Origin: Roseiconus nitratireducens
GTDB lineage: Bacteria; Planctomycetota; Planctomycetia; Pirellulales; Pirellulaceae
NCBI RefSeq assembly: GCF_008629675.1
Contig: NZ_VWOX01000009.1
Location: 1 to 64,000, forward strand
DNA length: 64,000 bases
Direction: 5' to 3'
The notes beneath the pieces were generated by a model. The model made no database searches. It saw nothing but the letters and a program-made list of their open reading frames with translations, and was not told the DNA's origin. Numbering within the stretch: the first letter of the stretch is position 1; the number at the start of each line of letters is the position of its first letter. Of this stretch, positions 52,159 to 60,642 are shown piece by piece. The translations under genes and the position numbers were made by a program.

Positions 52159-53438
52159 AACAACGGTCCGGTATCATCCAGATTGAAGGCGTCCACCGAT
52201 TCCGCTTCGGCCAAACGCTTGCTCAAGTGCCTGCTCAGATTGCGCAACAACACGTTGCCCAACCGCGGAAGCTTGCGGGTCAGCGTATTGAATCGTGCCC
52301 GTTCGATAAACAGCAACTGCGACGGTACGGCCGCTTTAAAGCACGCGCGAGACATCGCCGGTTCGACCAGGGCCGTTTCGCCGAAGCAATCACCGGGCCG
52401 GAACTCCTGTCCGCAAACCTCGTCGTCGTCGGTCGAGATGCGTCCCCTCAACACCACCCAAAAACCCGCGAATTCCTGTCCCGGTGCGATCAGTTCCTTA
52501 CCGGCGGCACATTGAATCGTCGACGCGATCGATAGCAGATGCATCAGCCGTCGGACGGACAAACGTTTGCAGAGAAAGGTCGATTGCAGTCGCGCGATCC
52601 GTTGTTGCGTGTCGATGGACGGACGGCTGTCACAATCCGACCTGGCTTCGACAACGACCGCGGTGATGTTGTCCGCCCCACCGGCTTCTTTGGCAAAGTC
52701 GATGAACCGGTGCAGCTGGTCCAAAATATCCCGTTCGGCCAAGATCCGCTTGACCGTTTTCTGTTCGTCAAAGTAATTGCTCAGACCGTCCGAGCAGATC
52801 AAGAAACGATCACCGGGAAGCAGGTCAAACAGCAACGTTTCGACGGCCACAAACTCTTGCGGACCGATGCTGCGAGTCAAAACGTGTTGGAATCGACTGC
52901 GAGCGGCTTGCTCCAACGTCAGACCGCCGGCCAGGTACATCTCGTTGGCCAGCGTGTGATCGGTGCTCAGCTGGTGCAGATCGGAATCTCGTAGCAAGTA
53001 CAAACGAGAATCACCGACGTGGGCCATCACCGCTTTGTCGTCGACAACGATCAACATCGTCATCGTCGTTCCCATGCCCCGGAACTCGGGACTGGACCGC
53101 GCCAAGTGGTACAACTCGTGACTGGCAGTTTGAACCGCCTGTTCGGCAATCTTCAAAACGCGGTAGTAACCGTTGGGTGTTTCCTTGGCGGAACGCATCA
53201 TCGGCAAATGGCGAGCGATGTACTGGGCGGCAAACTCGATCGCCCGGCCCGCGGCAATTTCGCCCGCGGCGTGCCCCCCCATGCCATCACAAACCACGTA
53301 CAGCCCCAGTGTTTCGTCGATCAGGTAGTGGTCTTCATTGCCGTCCCGCCGCAATCCCCGATCGCTCAACGCCGACGCTGCCGTTTTCACAATTCTGCTC
53401 TCCTCCGATCGGACGCTTTGGGCGGCAGAAGGAAGCAT
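52155..53438 (-). CDS. PP2C phosphatase fused to a cyclic-nucleotide-binding domain
   Basis: 427 residues from ATG at 53438. Residues about 20-265 are a PP2C domain: SDRGLRRDGNEDHYLID, VVCDGMGGHAAGE, MAHVGDSRLYLLRD, ICSDGLSNYFDE and GGADNITAVVV, with metal ligands present. Residues about 300-410 resemble a cNMP-binding domain: LIAPGQEFAGFWVVLRGRI and the phosphate-binding cassette FGETALVEPAMSRACF, retaining the FGE and Arg. cNMP or another ligand may therefore control phosphatase activity. It heads an operon with the glutamate-receptor-like channel (4-base overlap) and CorA, which points to phosphatase control of ion channels, or to joint use of a signal. It is cytoplasmic, with no signal peptide. 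Confidence 0.9.
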   Translation of the reverse strand: MLPSAAQSVRSEESRIVKTAASALSDRGLRRDGNEDHYLIDETLGLYVVCDGMGGHAAGEIAAGRAIEFAAQYIARHLPMMRSAKETPNGYYRVLKIAEQAVQTASHELYHLARSSPEFRGMGTTMTMLIVVDDKAVMAHVGDSRLYLLRDSDLHQLSTDHTLANEMYLAGGLTLEQAARSRFQHVLTRSIGPQEFVAVETLLFDLLPGDRFLICSDGLSNYFDEQKTVKRILAERDILDQLHRFIDFAKEAGGADNITAVVVEARSDCDSRPSIDTQQRIARLQSTFLCKRLSVRRLMHLLSIASTIQCAAGKELIAPGQEFAGFWVVLRGRISTDDDEVCGQEFRPGDCFGETALVEPAMSRACFKAAVPSQLLFIERARFNTLTRKLPRLGNVLLRNLSRHLSKRLAEAESVDAFNLDDTGPLL

Positions 53439-53701
53439 CCGCGGCGCTCATCGCCCGATGGTCAGCTCCCAGGAACCCTTTGATTGTAATGGCTGGTCCA
53501 GCCGGATCCCACCTGCCGCAGCAGGCTGCGATTGGCCAGAACCCGCCTTTCACAGGCTTGCCGCGGCGATCCGTCCGACCGCGGTGGCCCGTTTCGGATC
53601 AAATCTGACTCAAATTTCACGCCGGGGCGCAACGTCTAGGACCATCTCGGGCTCCAGTGAATGGTACCGCGATCCGTCGCCTCCTCGGCCCCAGGCTCCC
53701 T

Positions 53702-54454
53702 ATGAATCTCGAAATCTCCGATACTGCCCTGTCTGATGTTGACGCCCGATCGGACTCCACCGCCCGCACCGTCCCCGCCAAACATCGCTCCATTCCGCTG
53801 GCGGTCAAATTGGCGTTCTCCGCGTTTGTCGCCGTTTTGGTGCCGTACTATTGGATCGAGTACGGCCCGACCAATTTTTTCTACTACTGCGACGTTGCAC
53901 TGTTCCTGGCCCTCGCCGCCGTCTGGACTGAGCGATCGCTGTACGCTTCGATGGCCGCCATCGGGATCACCGTCCCACAACTGTTGTGGCAGGTCGACTT
54001 CACCGGACAGTTGGCCGGGCTCCCGGTGACCGGCATGACCAGCTACATGTTCGACAGCGGAATCTCGTTGTTCGCCCGCGGACTCTCCTTCTTCCACTTC
54101 TGGCTGCCGATCCTGCTGGTCTTCTTGGTGGCTCGGTTGGGCTACGACCGCCGCGCCCTTGGGGCGTGGACGGCCACCGCATGGTGTTTGATGGTGATCT
54201 GCTATTTCGTTTTGCCGCCGGCCGGAGCGGAACTGGCGTACCCCAACCAGCCCCACAACGTTAACTATGTCTTCGGAATGGACGACGCTCAACCGCAACA
54301 GTGGATGGCGGCGGAAATGTGGCTGGCGTTGTTGATGGTCGGGTTGCCGTTGCTGGTTTATCTCCCCACCCACCTGACATTCTCAAAGTTCTTCACCGAT
54401 CATCGGGATCGAGTCGAGCAACGTCTCCCGACGGAACCACCCAGCGCGTCATGA
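53702..54454 (+). CDS. Polytopic membrane protein coupled to a Ser/Thr kinase
   Basis: 250 residues from ATG 53702 (MNLEISDTALSD). About six membrane helices follow a polar N-terminus, including KLAFSAFVAVLVPYYWIEYGP, FFYYCDVALFLALAAVW and FHFWLPILLVFLVARLGY. YGPTNFFYYCDVAL and PHNVNYVFG look like conserved blocks, but I cannot assign a function. The stop overlaps the downstream kinase start by 4 bases (ATGA), so both proteins are made together, and this may be a membrane partner or target of the kinase. It is divergent from the PP2C-cNBD operon; the 263-base gap shows no clear promoter. Confidence 0.75.
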   Translation: MNLEISDTALSDVDARSDSTARTVPAKHRSIPLAVKLAFSAFVAVLVPYYWIEYGPTNFFYYCDVALFLALAAVWTERSLYASMAAIGITVPQLLWQVDFTGQLAGLPVTGMTSYMFDSGISLFARGLSFFHFWLPILLVFLVARLGYDRRALGAWTATAWCLMVICYFVLPPAGAELAYPNQPHNVNYVFGMDDAQPQQWMAAEMWLALLMVGLPLLVYLPTHLTFSKFFTDHRDRVEQRLPTEPPSAS

Positions 54455-56139
54455 ATGTCGACGATCGCCAGCGCATACCCCCGGACAGCGTATTTGAACG
54501 GTTGCTGGCCGAGCAGGTCGAAGCCCAGCAGCGTGGTGAGAGCATCGACCGCTCGCGGCTGTACCGCGACCATCCAGAACACGCCAAATCGATTTGCCAG
54601 TTCTTGGACGACCAGGAGTTCCTGTATCAGGCGTTGGAATCCAATGGCGCTTCATCGGCCGGTCCGGCGCATCAAGACACGCTCCCATCGAACCCATCGA
54701 CGGATTCAACGAAGCGTCCCAATCAATCGAATTGGTCCCTGGCCAGAATCGGCGATGCGGAGTTTCCGATCGAATTCGGTGACTACACGCTGCTTCGCGA
54801 GATCGATCGCGGTGGGATGGGGATTGTCTTTCAGGCCTGGCACGAAAAACTTTCCCGGATTGTCGCGTTAAAAATCATTCGCTCCGGCGAATTGTCCAAC
54901 CCGGAGGAGTTGGCGAGGTTTCGTGCGGAGGCCGAAGCATCCGCGTGCATTGATCACGTCAACATTATCTCGATTTTCGAGGTGGGAGAGGTGCACGGCC
55001 TGGTCTACTTCACCATGAACTTTGTCGACGGCACGGACCTTGGCAAACTCAACAAGACGCGGCGACTGGGCTTCAAAGAATTAGCCAGGATCATGCTGCG
55101 GGTCACGGATGCGGTCGAAGCGGCCCATCGATGCGGCATCATTCACCGTGATTTGAAGCCGTCCAACATCTTGATCGACGCGAGCGGCGAACCGTACCTG
55201 ATCGATTTTGGTCTCGCCAAGAACCGACACAACCAGGCGCTCACCGGTACCGGGCAGATCCTCGGCACCCCCGCCTACATGGCGCCCGAACAAGCTCAAG
55301 GCCGAGAACTTTCGGCGGCAACGGACGTGTACTCATTGGGCACCGTCATGTACGAGCTTGCCACCGGGCAGCCGCCGTTCTCGGGACCGACGACGGTCGA
55401 TGTCTTGCTGCAAGTTCTCAATCGAGAGCCGCCTTCGCCGCGTCACTTGGACAAACGCATCCCGCGAGCGTTGGACCAGATCATCACGCGTGCGATGGAC
55501 AAGCAGCCGCGGCATCGATATGCGACCGCAGCTGAAATGCAGGCTGACCTGCAACAATTCATACTCGATGAACCCATTACTCGCCCCCGTCCTAGTTGGT
55601 CCGATCAGGCCAGCATTTGGTGGCGTCGACAACCGGTCTTGGTCAGCCACTTGCTGGGGACAACGTTTGCGCTGTTGATCGTGCTCATCTCGCTGCTGGT
55701 CCGGGGCAGCCTGTTGACGCAATCGTACTGGATCTTGGGGCTGCTGGCGGTGTGGGCGGGATCCAGCTTTGTCTTTCAACGGATGACCCTGATCGAAGGC
55801 AAGCAGATGCAGGTGCAATGGGCATGGACCGCCTTCGACGTGCTGATCTACACCTGGTTGATCTGCATCGCGGCGCCTCCGCGTGGGTTGCTAATGATTG
55901 GATACCCGATGATGATCGCGGCCAGTGCTCTGTTCTACCGGTCGCGTTTCGTGCTCTTCGTAACGGCGATGTGCTGCCTGGGATTCTTGTTCATCTTGGC
56001 GACCGTCCAGGACCCCATGTGGGAACGCCCGGAGTTTGCGGTCATCTACCTCTCCGGACTTCTGGTCTTGGCGCTATGCCTGACCTCCATGATCCGCAAG
56101 ATACGCGGCCTGGCCGACTACTTCACCGGAACCCACTAA
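54451..56139 (+). CDS. Membrane-bound Hanks-type Ser/Thr protein kinase
   Basis: 562 residues from ATG 54451, within the 4-base overlap with the membrane-protein gene; the longer frame from 54301 lies inside that gene. An N-terminal helical/polar region (1-105) precedes the kinase domain (about 112-380): IDRGGMGIVFQAW, VALKIIR, HRDLKPSNILID, LIDFGLAKN, YMAPEQAQG and DVYSLGTVMYELATG. This is an RD kinase, unlike the one at 48 kb. The C-terminal third has about six membrane helices (LLGTTFALLIVLISLLV; ILGLLAVWAGSSFVF; others) without a known sensor domain. Transcription from here meets the phrase repeats and RAYT gene downstream. Confidence 0.92.
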   Translation: MNVDDRQRIPPDSVFERLLAEQVEAQQRGESIDRSRLYRDHPEHAKSICQFLDDQEFLYQALESNGASSAGPAHQDTLPSNPSTDSTKRPNQSNWSLARIGDAEFPIEFGDYTLLREIDRGGMGIVFQAWHEKLSRIVALKIIRSGELSNPEELARFRAEAEASACIDHVNIISIFEVGEVHGLVYFTMNFVDGTDLGKLNKTRRLGFKELARIMLRVTDAVEAAHRCGIIHRDLKPSNILIDASGEPYLIDFGLAKNRHNQALTGTGQILGTPAYMAPEQAQGRELSAATDVYSLGTVMYELATGQPPFSGPTTVDVLLQVLNREPPSPRHLDKRIPRALDQIITRAMDKQPRHRYATAAEMQADLQQFILDEPITRPRPSWSDQASIWWRRQPVLVSHLLGTTFALLIVLISLLVRGSLLTQSYWILGLLAVWAGSSFVFQRMTLIEGKQMQVQWAWTAFDVLIYTWLICIAAPPRGLLMIGYPMMIAASALFYRSRFVLFVTAMCCLGFLFILATVQDPMWERPEFAVIYLSGLLVLALCLTSMIRKIRGLADYFTGTH

Positions 56140-56158
56140 TCACCCCGCTCCACCAACC

Positions 56159-56348
56159 GGGGACAGAGCACCTTCAATTGGCACCAACCGGGGACAGTCC
56201 ACCAACCAGTCACCAATGGGGGACAGAGCACCAACCGTCCACCAACCGTTCAATCCGGGGACAGAGCACCGTCAATCCGCCCAGCACCAACCGGGCGACC
56301 ACCAACAAGGTCAAACCAGGAGGGAGGGTCAAACCAGGGACAGAGCAC
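56159..56348 (+). repeat. Left phrase cluster of the RAYT element
   Basis: Copies of GGGGACAGAGCAC start at 56159, 56219, 56257 and 56337 (GGGACAGAGCAC), with a partial GGGGACAG at 56190. They alternate with CACCAACC and CAATCCG words. After them, AAAAACACGCAGTCAA is tandemly repeated (56365 and 56380), and a GTCCC-GAA-GGGAC hairpin lies at 56410-56422. The region 56140-56513 contains no gene. Confidence 0.85.
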
Positions 56349-56513
56349 TTTCCGTCGGTCCGGAAAAAACACGCAGTCAAAAAACACGCAGTCAACGCGT
56401 TGCCCCTCAGTCCCGAAGGGACGACCGATGTGTCATCCGACTGCCGCGGTCGACGCGCCGAACGCCGATCGAGCAATCGGTACATTCGCCCAGCCGGAAC
56501 CGCATCTTGAGGT

Positions 56514-57590
56514 TCAGGCAGCTGCCGGAAGAAGACGTCGGGCCAGGGGGCGGACTCGGAATCGCCTGCCTGTGTGATGGCTACGTACCGACTGCACGCG
56601 GTCGCAACGACCGGCCACCAGGTAAAAACAGCGATCGAAGTCGGCGACCAACTCGCACCAAGACGATTGCTCAAGTCCCAAACGCTTCAAGATCGGTGGC
56701 AGCCGCATGGGTGTCGATCCTCGTTTCCCTGGAGCGATCTGGCGGGCGGTCCAATCCAACAGCTCCAGATAAGCATCCTCACTGAGCGAGAGAAATCCCT
56801 TGTCGCTGCATCGGCGTCCGTTTTCCGCGGGAGCCGCACCCACCGCATCACTTTTTTCGATCGTCAGCTTTGCTAGAAATGCATCCCGGCGGGCCGCTGA
56901 CGAAGTTCGAGGGCCGCGGCAACACGCGACGCTCGTGGGGCGAACGTCAAAACGGGACTCAAGTCGACGTTGGACCGAAGTGTGGTCGCTGGCCTCAACG
57001 GTTTCGGCAAGCCCGGCACGGATCGGGTTGAGGTCCACGTAGGCGGCGCACGCCAACAAGGACTCTTCGTCGTCCAGCCGTGTTGCCCGATAGCGATCTT
57101 GCCAGAATCGTCCCGATTGCTCGTCCTCGCGATTGGCGCGTTGGGCGATGTTCTGGTTCAACAAACGCATCCACCAGGAAATACTGCTCAATCGGCGACG
57201 CACTTCGGCCAACCGCACGGGGCAACGGCGGATCGAATCGAGTTCCGCTTCGGTCGGATCGGCGGATTGACCTTTCTTACGCGTCGGTGGGCAGATCATC
57301 AGCCACCGACGAGCCACTTCCGTGTCGTCCCACGTTGCGACGACGTCCGGCCGAGAGCGGAGGATCAGATGGTAGTGATTCGACAGAATGGCGAAACACA
57401 GCAAGTCGATCCCGAAGCACCCGGCGAACCGTTCCAATCGCTCTTCGATCCAGACTTTGCGGTGATCGAAGTTTTTGCCGCTGACGGGATCGTCACCAAA
57501 CAAGAAACACCGACGGACGGTGCGGTTGACGACGTGAACGAGTGTGATTTGATCGGGATCGATCAATTCGGCACGGCACAGGCGGGCCAT
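56514..57590 (-). CDS. RAYT / IS200-type HUH transposase-like protein
   Basis: 358 residues from ATG at 57590, which has GGAGG 7 bases upstream; the longer frame to 57734 adds unrelated sequence and phrase repeats. The Y1-transposase signatures are ITLVHVVNRTVRRCFLFG near the start, the HUH motif in ILSNHYHLILR, and ACAAYVDLNPIRAGLAE, where the Tyr corresponds to the usual RAYT Tyr before (x)LNPxRAG. A 120-residue C-terminal extension (GFLSLSEDAYLELLDWTARQI; LPPILKRLGL) is shared, as far as I recall, by planctomycete transposase-like proteins of this type. It would nick and rejoin single-stranded DNA. Catalytic residues appear intact. The flanking phrase clusters are its probable substrates or products. 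Confidence 0.8.
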   Translation of the reverse strand: MARLCRAELIDPDQITLVHVVNRTVRRCFLFGDDPVSGKNFDHRKVWIEERLERFAGCFGIDLLCFAILSNHYHLILRSRPDVVATWDDTEVARRWLMICPPTRKKGQSADPTEAELDSIRRCPVRLAEVRRRLSSISWWMRLLNQNIAQRANREDEQSGRFWQDRYRATRLDDEESLLACAAYVDLNPIRAGLAETVEASDHTSVQRRLESRFDVRPTSVACCRGPRTSSAARRDAFLAKLTIEKSDAVGAAPAENGRRCSDKGFLSLSEDAYLELLDWTARQIAPGKRGSTPMRLPPILKRLGLEQSSWCELVADFDRCFYLVAGRCDRVQSVRSHHTGRRFRVRPLARRLLPAAA

Positions 57591-57749
57591 GGCGGCACCT
57601 CCGAATGGGCGTAACTCGACTAACGATGCCAGCTGCCAGAGGAGTCCGATCTCCCGAACGCAGCTGATCGAGTCGGCAACGTGCCGCCCATATCCACTGC
57701 AAGAGAATAGACACGCCAAGCCGGTCCATGTCAACGTTTCGTCGGCGGC

Positions 57750-57862
57750 AATGCTCTGTCCCTCTTGATATCTGGAACGGATACAGTGTTCTGTCCCTCT
57801 TGATACCTCCGCGGGGACGAGATGGTGCTCTGTCCCCGTCCGCTGGGAAGTGCTCTGTCCCC
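57750..57862 (-). repeat. Right phrase cluster of the RAYT element (inverted)
   Basis: On the + strand the inverted phrase appears at 57750 (ATGCTCTGTCCCT), 57785 (GTGTTCTGTCCCT), 57825 and 57850 (both GTGCTCTGTCCCC). The two left copies share CTCTTGATA after the phrase. The cluster lies just upstream of the transposase gene and ends 14 bases before the end of the DUF5060 gene. Confidence 0.85.
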
Positions 57863-57876
57863 TGGCGGCGATGGTT

Positions 57877-60528
57877 TTAGCGCAGCCAGATTAGCCAGTC
57901 TTGGTCGGGATTGGCGGGCGGTTGTCCCAGGGAGACGGTGGTTCCTCCGGTGACCTGTTGGACTGAACCGATCTGCAATTCGCCTCCGCTTCGCGGGTCG
58001 AACCAGACCACGTCAAAGACTTCTTTCTTTGCGCCGCTCAAGTCCAATTCGGTGCTCCCACCGTTGGGCAGATAGACCAGGTAGCTGTGCCCTGCTTTGG
58101 CGAAACAATACTTCGACACGTCGTGTTGTGGATTGCCGACCAAGTCATCGGCGTTCGCCATTTCCCAAAATGGCAGGTCGTGGTCGTGAAAAAAGTTGAT
58201 TGCGATGCGACAGTAATCCCAACTCTGATCCCGGCTGCGCCAGTCTTCACAGACGATATCGTTCTCGTCGAATTGGTATCCAAAGTAGTACTCGTTCCCG
58301 GCTCCGCCGCCCATCAACGTGCCCCACAGGGTGAACTTTCGCACTTCATGTTGCGTGTGAGCCATCTTTCCCTGTCGATCATGACCATCAAACCCGCGGT
58401 ACCCCAGGTCCGGACATTGAGCGTGCGCCGCCGATCCGGATTCGTCAAAAGCAACGACCCAAGGTTTCCCTGCTTCACGCGATGCGTCCACCCATTTGAC
58501 GGTCTGCTCGTGCGTCGTCTTCAAACTGCTGTTTTGAAGAGAGACCCCCGTCAGCTTGGAACGATCTCCCAAGAGCGGACGATAGACCTGATCCTGTTGG
58601 TCCGGAAACGTGTGCACGACGATCGGATGTTTGTACGCGTCCAGAGCCGCCAAGTAGTCGATCATCGCAATCTGCTGTGCGGTGGTCTGCGTGTTCTCCT
58701 CGCCCAGATTCCAGTTCAGCGCCAAGTTGTGGCCGAAACGGGCGATCAATTCCCGACAATACAGTTTGCGTTGGGTCCCCAAGTCGCCTCCATCCAGACT
58801 CTCCGGAACGTTTCCCTGGTTCTTGCCACGTTTGTGGTCATCGTTCTCGGTCTCCTGCATCTTGAAATGCAGGTACATCCCCCGTTGTGTTCCATGATCA
58901 AACACGATTCCCCACTGATCCAATTTGCTGCAGTCGTAGTGCAGTTTGTCCTCGCGATCGATGAAGGGCCAAACGTTGTCACCGTCGCCTCCGGCGTTGT
59001 ACGTCAGAAAGGAAAACGCATTGCACCCCTTTCCGGAAAGGTAGTTGATCGCTCCGATCAATCCCTTCCCCTTCCCGTCAGCCCAAGTCGGGTCCCCTTG
59101 CTCCCAATCACCCCGGTGGGGCTGCCAGGTTTTCAGGGGAGCCCGTCGAGGGTTCCCCGCAATCGTGTTGTCAAAATCGGCATACGCCAACAACGTCTCC
59201 GGAGCATCGGCTCCGGCTTTTAAAAAGTACTTCCCCGTGCCTGCGAACCGCAGGTAACGCTGGCCGACGTAGTCCAACCGCCCATGGGCCCGCAAATCTC
59301 GACCGCTCTTGTCGCTCTCCGCGATATCGATCGATCCGGAAACCGAATCGAACGGATCCAACGGAGCCCCCGAAGGCTGCACGTCCAATGCGGCGTTGCG
59401 TCCGGTTCGAAACGAAACCTCGTAACGCCACGCCCCAACTCGATCGGGTGCAAAATGCGCTCGCCAAACCGTGCCTGATTCCGCCGATGTATTGGCCGCA
59501 TCTCCGTCCGCAGCGAAGTACCCGGGCACGGTGTACTCGGTGCCGTCCGAATGACGGAACCGGACCGTCATGCGATGGTCCGTAAACGGATTCGGTGCGT
59601 TGTCCTGCTCGTGGGCATACGGCCCGCTCAAATTGAACGTCAACTTATGCCAACGCTGCGGGGTGCCGGTCACCGTGACCGTCGCATCTCCGTCGACCCC
59701 GCGCGGCTGCTGCAACGGTTTCTCGCTGACTGGACGCGTCGGACTACCGTCCGCATTCGAGGGACGGCTCTGGGATCGATCGATCGCTGCGGTCCGAGAC
59801 GTCTGCGGCAGCTGTCCCTGCTTCAACTGGACCGCCGGCCCAACGTCGTCGGGACGTTGATAATCGCGGTCGGTCGTCATCAACCACTTGTCAAACTCGA
59901 AACCGTCTTCGCGCATCGAGAACTGGACCGTGTGGACGCCCGGCGTTGGAACATCCAGGAAGATTTGATGCGGCTCGCCACAGTGTTCCTGCGCGGTTCG
60001 CTGTTTACTTTCCCAACGCCAAGTGTTTTTCCCCTGACACCACTGCAAGCGTTGGCCACTGGCGGGCCATTCGCCATCGAGTCCGACATGCAAACCGTTG
60101 TCTTCCGAACCCGTGGAAAAAGCTCTGGCCCAAACGTAGTACCGTCCGGGGTGGTCGAAATGGACTCGGTAGTGAACCACGGCCATCGCACCGGCTTCTG
60201 GCGAAAAATTCTCGCCCTTGATCAACCGGTCGTCGTGCGTCCGCCGCGTATCCGGCAGGATCTCCAGGTAGGCTCCTCCGCTGGCTCCGGCAGCATGATT
60301 CGGATCACCGTCGGGACCGACCGCCGGCGATTGATCTGCGTCGGTCAGGTAGAATGCGCGACGATCGGTCGAAGTTTGACGAAAGAAATGCTCGGCTTCG
60401 ACGGCAACGATCCCGTCCTGCTCGGCGAAGACCACGCTTTCGTCGACCGTCGGGTCCGCGGCGGATGGCTTTGCTGCGGAATTCCATGTCAAAACAGCTA
60501 AGACGATACAGGGAAAGATTCTTTTCAT
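57877..60528 (-). CDS. Secreted DUF5060 glycoside-hydrolase-like protein with collagen-binding-type C-terminus
   Basis: 883 residues from ATG at 60528, starting MKRIFPCIVLAVLTW, a signal peptide; the longer frame to 60564 is unlikely. Residues about 30-235 form a CBM-like sandwich (IVAVEAEHFFRQ; RYYVWARAFSTGSEDNG). A DUF5060 beta-domain follows (about 290-400: WHKLTFNLSGPY; MTVRFRHSDGTEYTVPGYF). A TIM-barrel-like region (about 430-790) shows LALNWNLGEENTQT and WVVAFDESGSA, which could hold catalytic carboxylates. The end (VWFDPRSGGEL...DQDWLIWLR) matches the Collagen_bind_2/apiosidase-associated domain. It is probably a secreted glycan hydrolase of unknown specificity. It lies downstream of the acid-sugar operon, on the same strand. 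Confidence 0.85.
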   Translation of the reverse strand: MKRIFPCIVLAVLTWNSAAKPSAADPTVDESVVFAEQDGIVAVEAEHFFRQTSTDRRAFYLTDADQSPAVGPDGDPNHAAGASGGAYLEILPDTRRTHDDRLIKGENFSPEAGAMAVVHYRVHFDHPGRYYVWARAFSTGSEDNGLHVGLDGEWPASGQRLQWCQGKNTWRWESKQRTAQEHCGEPHQIFLDVPTPGVHTVQFSMREDGFEFDKWLMTTDRDYQRPDDVGPAVQLKQGQLPQTSRTAAIDRSQSRPSNADGSPTRPVSEKPLQQPRGVDGDATVTVTGTPQRWHKLTFNLSGPYAHEQDNAPNPFTDHRMTVRFRHSDGTEYTVPGYFAADGDAANTSAESGTVWRAHFAPDRVGAWRYEVSFRTGRNAALDVQPSGAPLDPFDSVSGSIDIAESDKSGRDLRAHGRLDYVGQRYLRFAGTGKYFLKAGADAPETLLAYADFDNTIAGNPRRAPLKTWQPHRGDWEQGDPTWADGKGKGLIGAINYLSGKGCNAFSFLTYNAGGDGDNVWPFIDREDKLHYDCSKLDQWGIVFDHGTQRGMYLHFKMQETENDDHKRGKNQGNVPESLDGGDLGTQRKLYCRELIARFGHNLALNWNLGEENTQTTAQQIAMIDYLAALDAYKHPIVVHTFPDQQDQVYRPLLGDRSKLTGVSLQNSSLKTTHEQTVKWVDASREAGKPWVVAFDESGSAAHAQCPDLGYRGFDGHDRQGKMAHTQHEVRKFTLWGTLMGGGAGNEYYFGYQFDENDIVCEDWRSRDQSWDYCRIAINFFHDHDLPFWEMANADDLVGNPQHDVSKYCFAKAGHSYLVYLPNGGSTELDLSGAKKEVFDVVWFDPRSGGELQIGSVQQVTGGTTVSLGQPPANPDQDWLIWLR

Positions 60529-60570
60529 GGCTGTGATCAGGACTCGAGGAGGAGAGGTTGCCAATCAGTT

Positions 60571-60627
60571 GGATGAACAGGGGATCCAGGGATGAACAGG
60601 GGATCCAGGGAAGAACATTGGATCCAA
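60571..60627. repeat. Three tandem 19-bp units each with a GGATCC palindrome
   Basis: Units start at 60571, 60590 and 60609. The first two are identical (GGATGAACAGGGGATCCAG) and the third is diverged (GGAAGAACATTGGATCCAA). Each contains GGATCC. They fill the 114-base gap between the dehydrogenase stop and the DUF5060 start, 43-99 bases upstream of the latter. Nearly two-turn spacing is compatible with a regulator-binding array or a leader-RNA element. Confidence 0.75.
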
Positions 60628-60642
60628 GATTGAGGGGAATAC

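Larger units (their letters stand above)
56159..57862. mobile_element. RAYT-like element: HUH transposase gene between inverted phrase clusters
   Basis: The transposase-like gene (56514-57590, minus) is flanked on the left by + oriented GGGGACAGAGCAC copies and on the right by the same phrase inverted (GTGCTCTGTCCCC). The unit therefore has inverted-repeat ends made of short phrase arrays instead of classical terminal repeats. RAYTs in proteobacteria mobilise or maintain REP sequences near their genes; the same type of relation is inferred here. The exact ends are unknown. Confidence 0.6.

Noticed and set aside
56514..57862. Classical insertion sequence with terminal inverted repeats and target duplication
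   Set aside because: HUH-type transposases do not make such ends, and no matching terminal repeats with duplicated flanks were found; only the phrase clusters are inverted.
58087..60501. Plus-strand frames of 378 and 316 codons opposite the DUF5060 gene
   Set aside because: Antisense shadows; the minus strand has a signal peptide, DUF5060 and a collagen-binding-type end.
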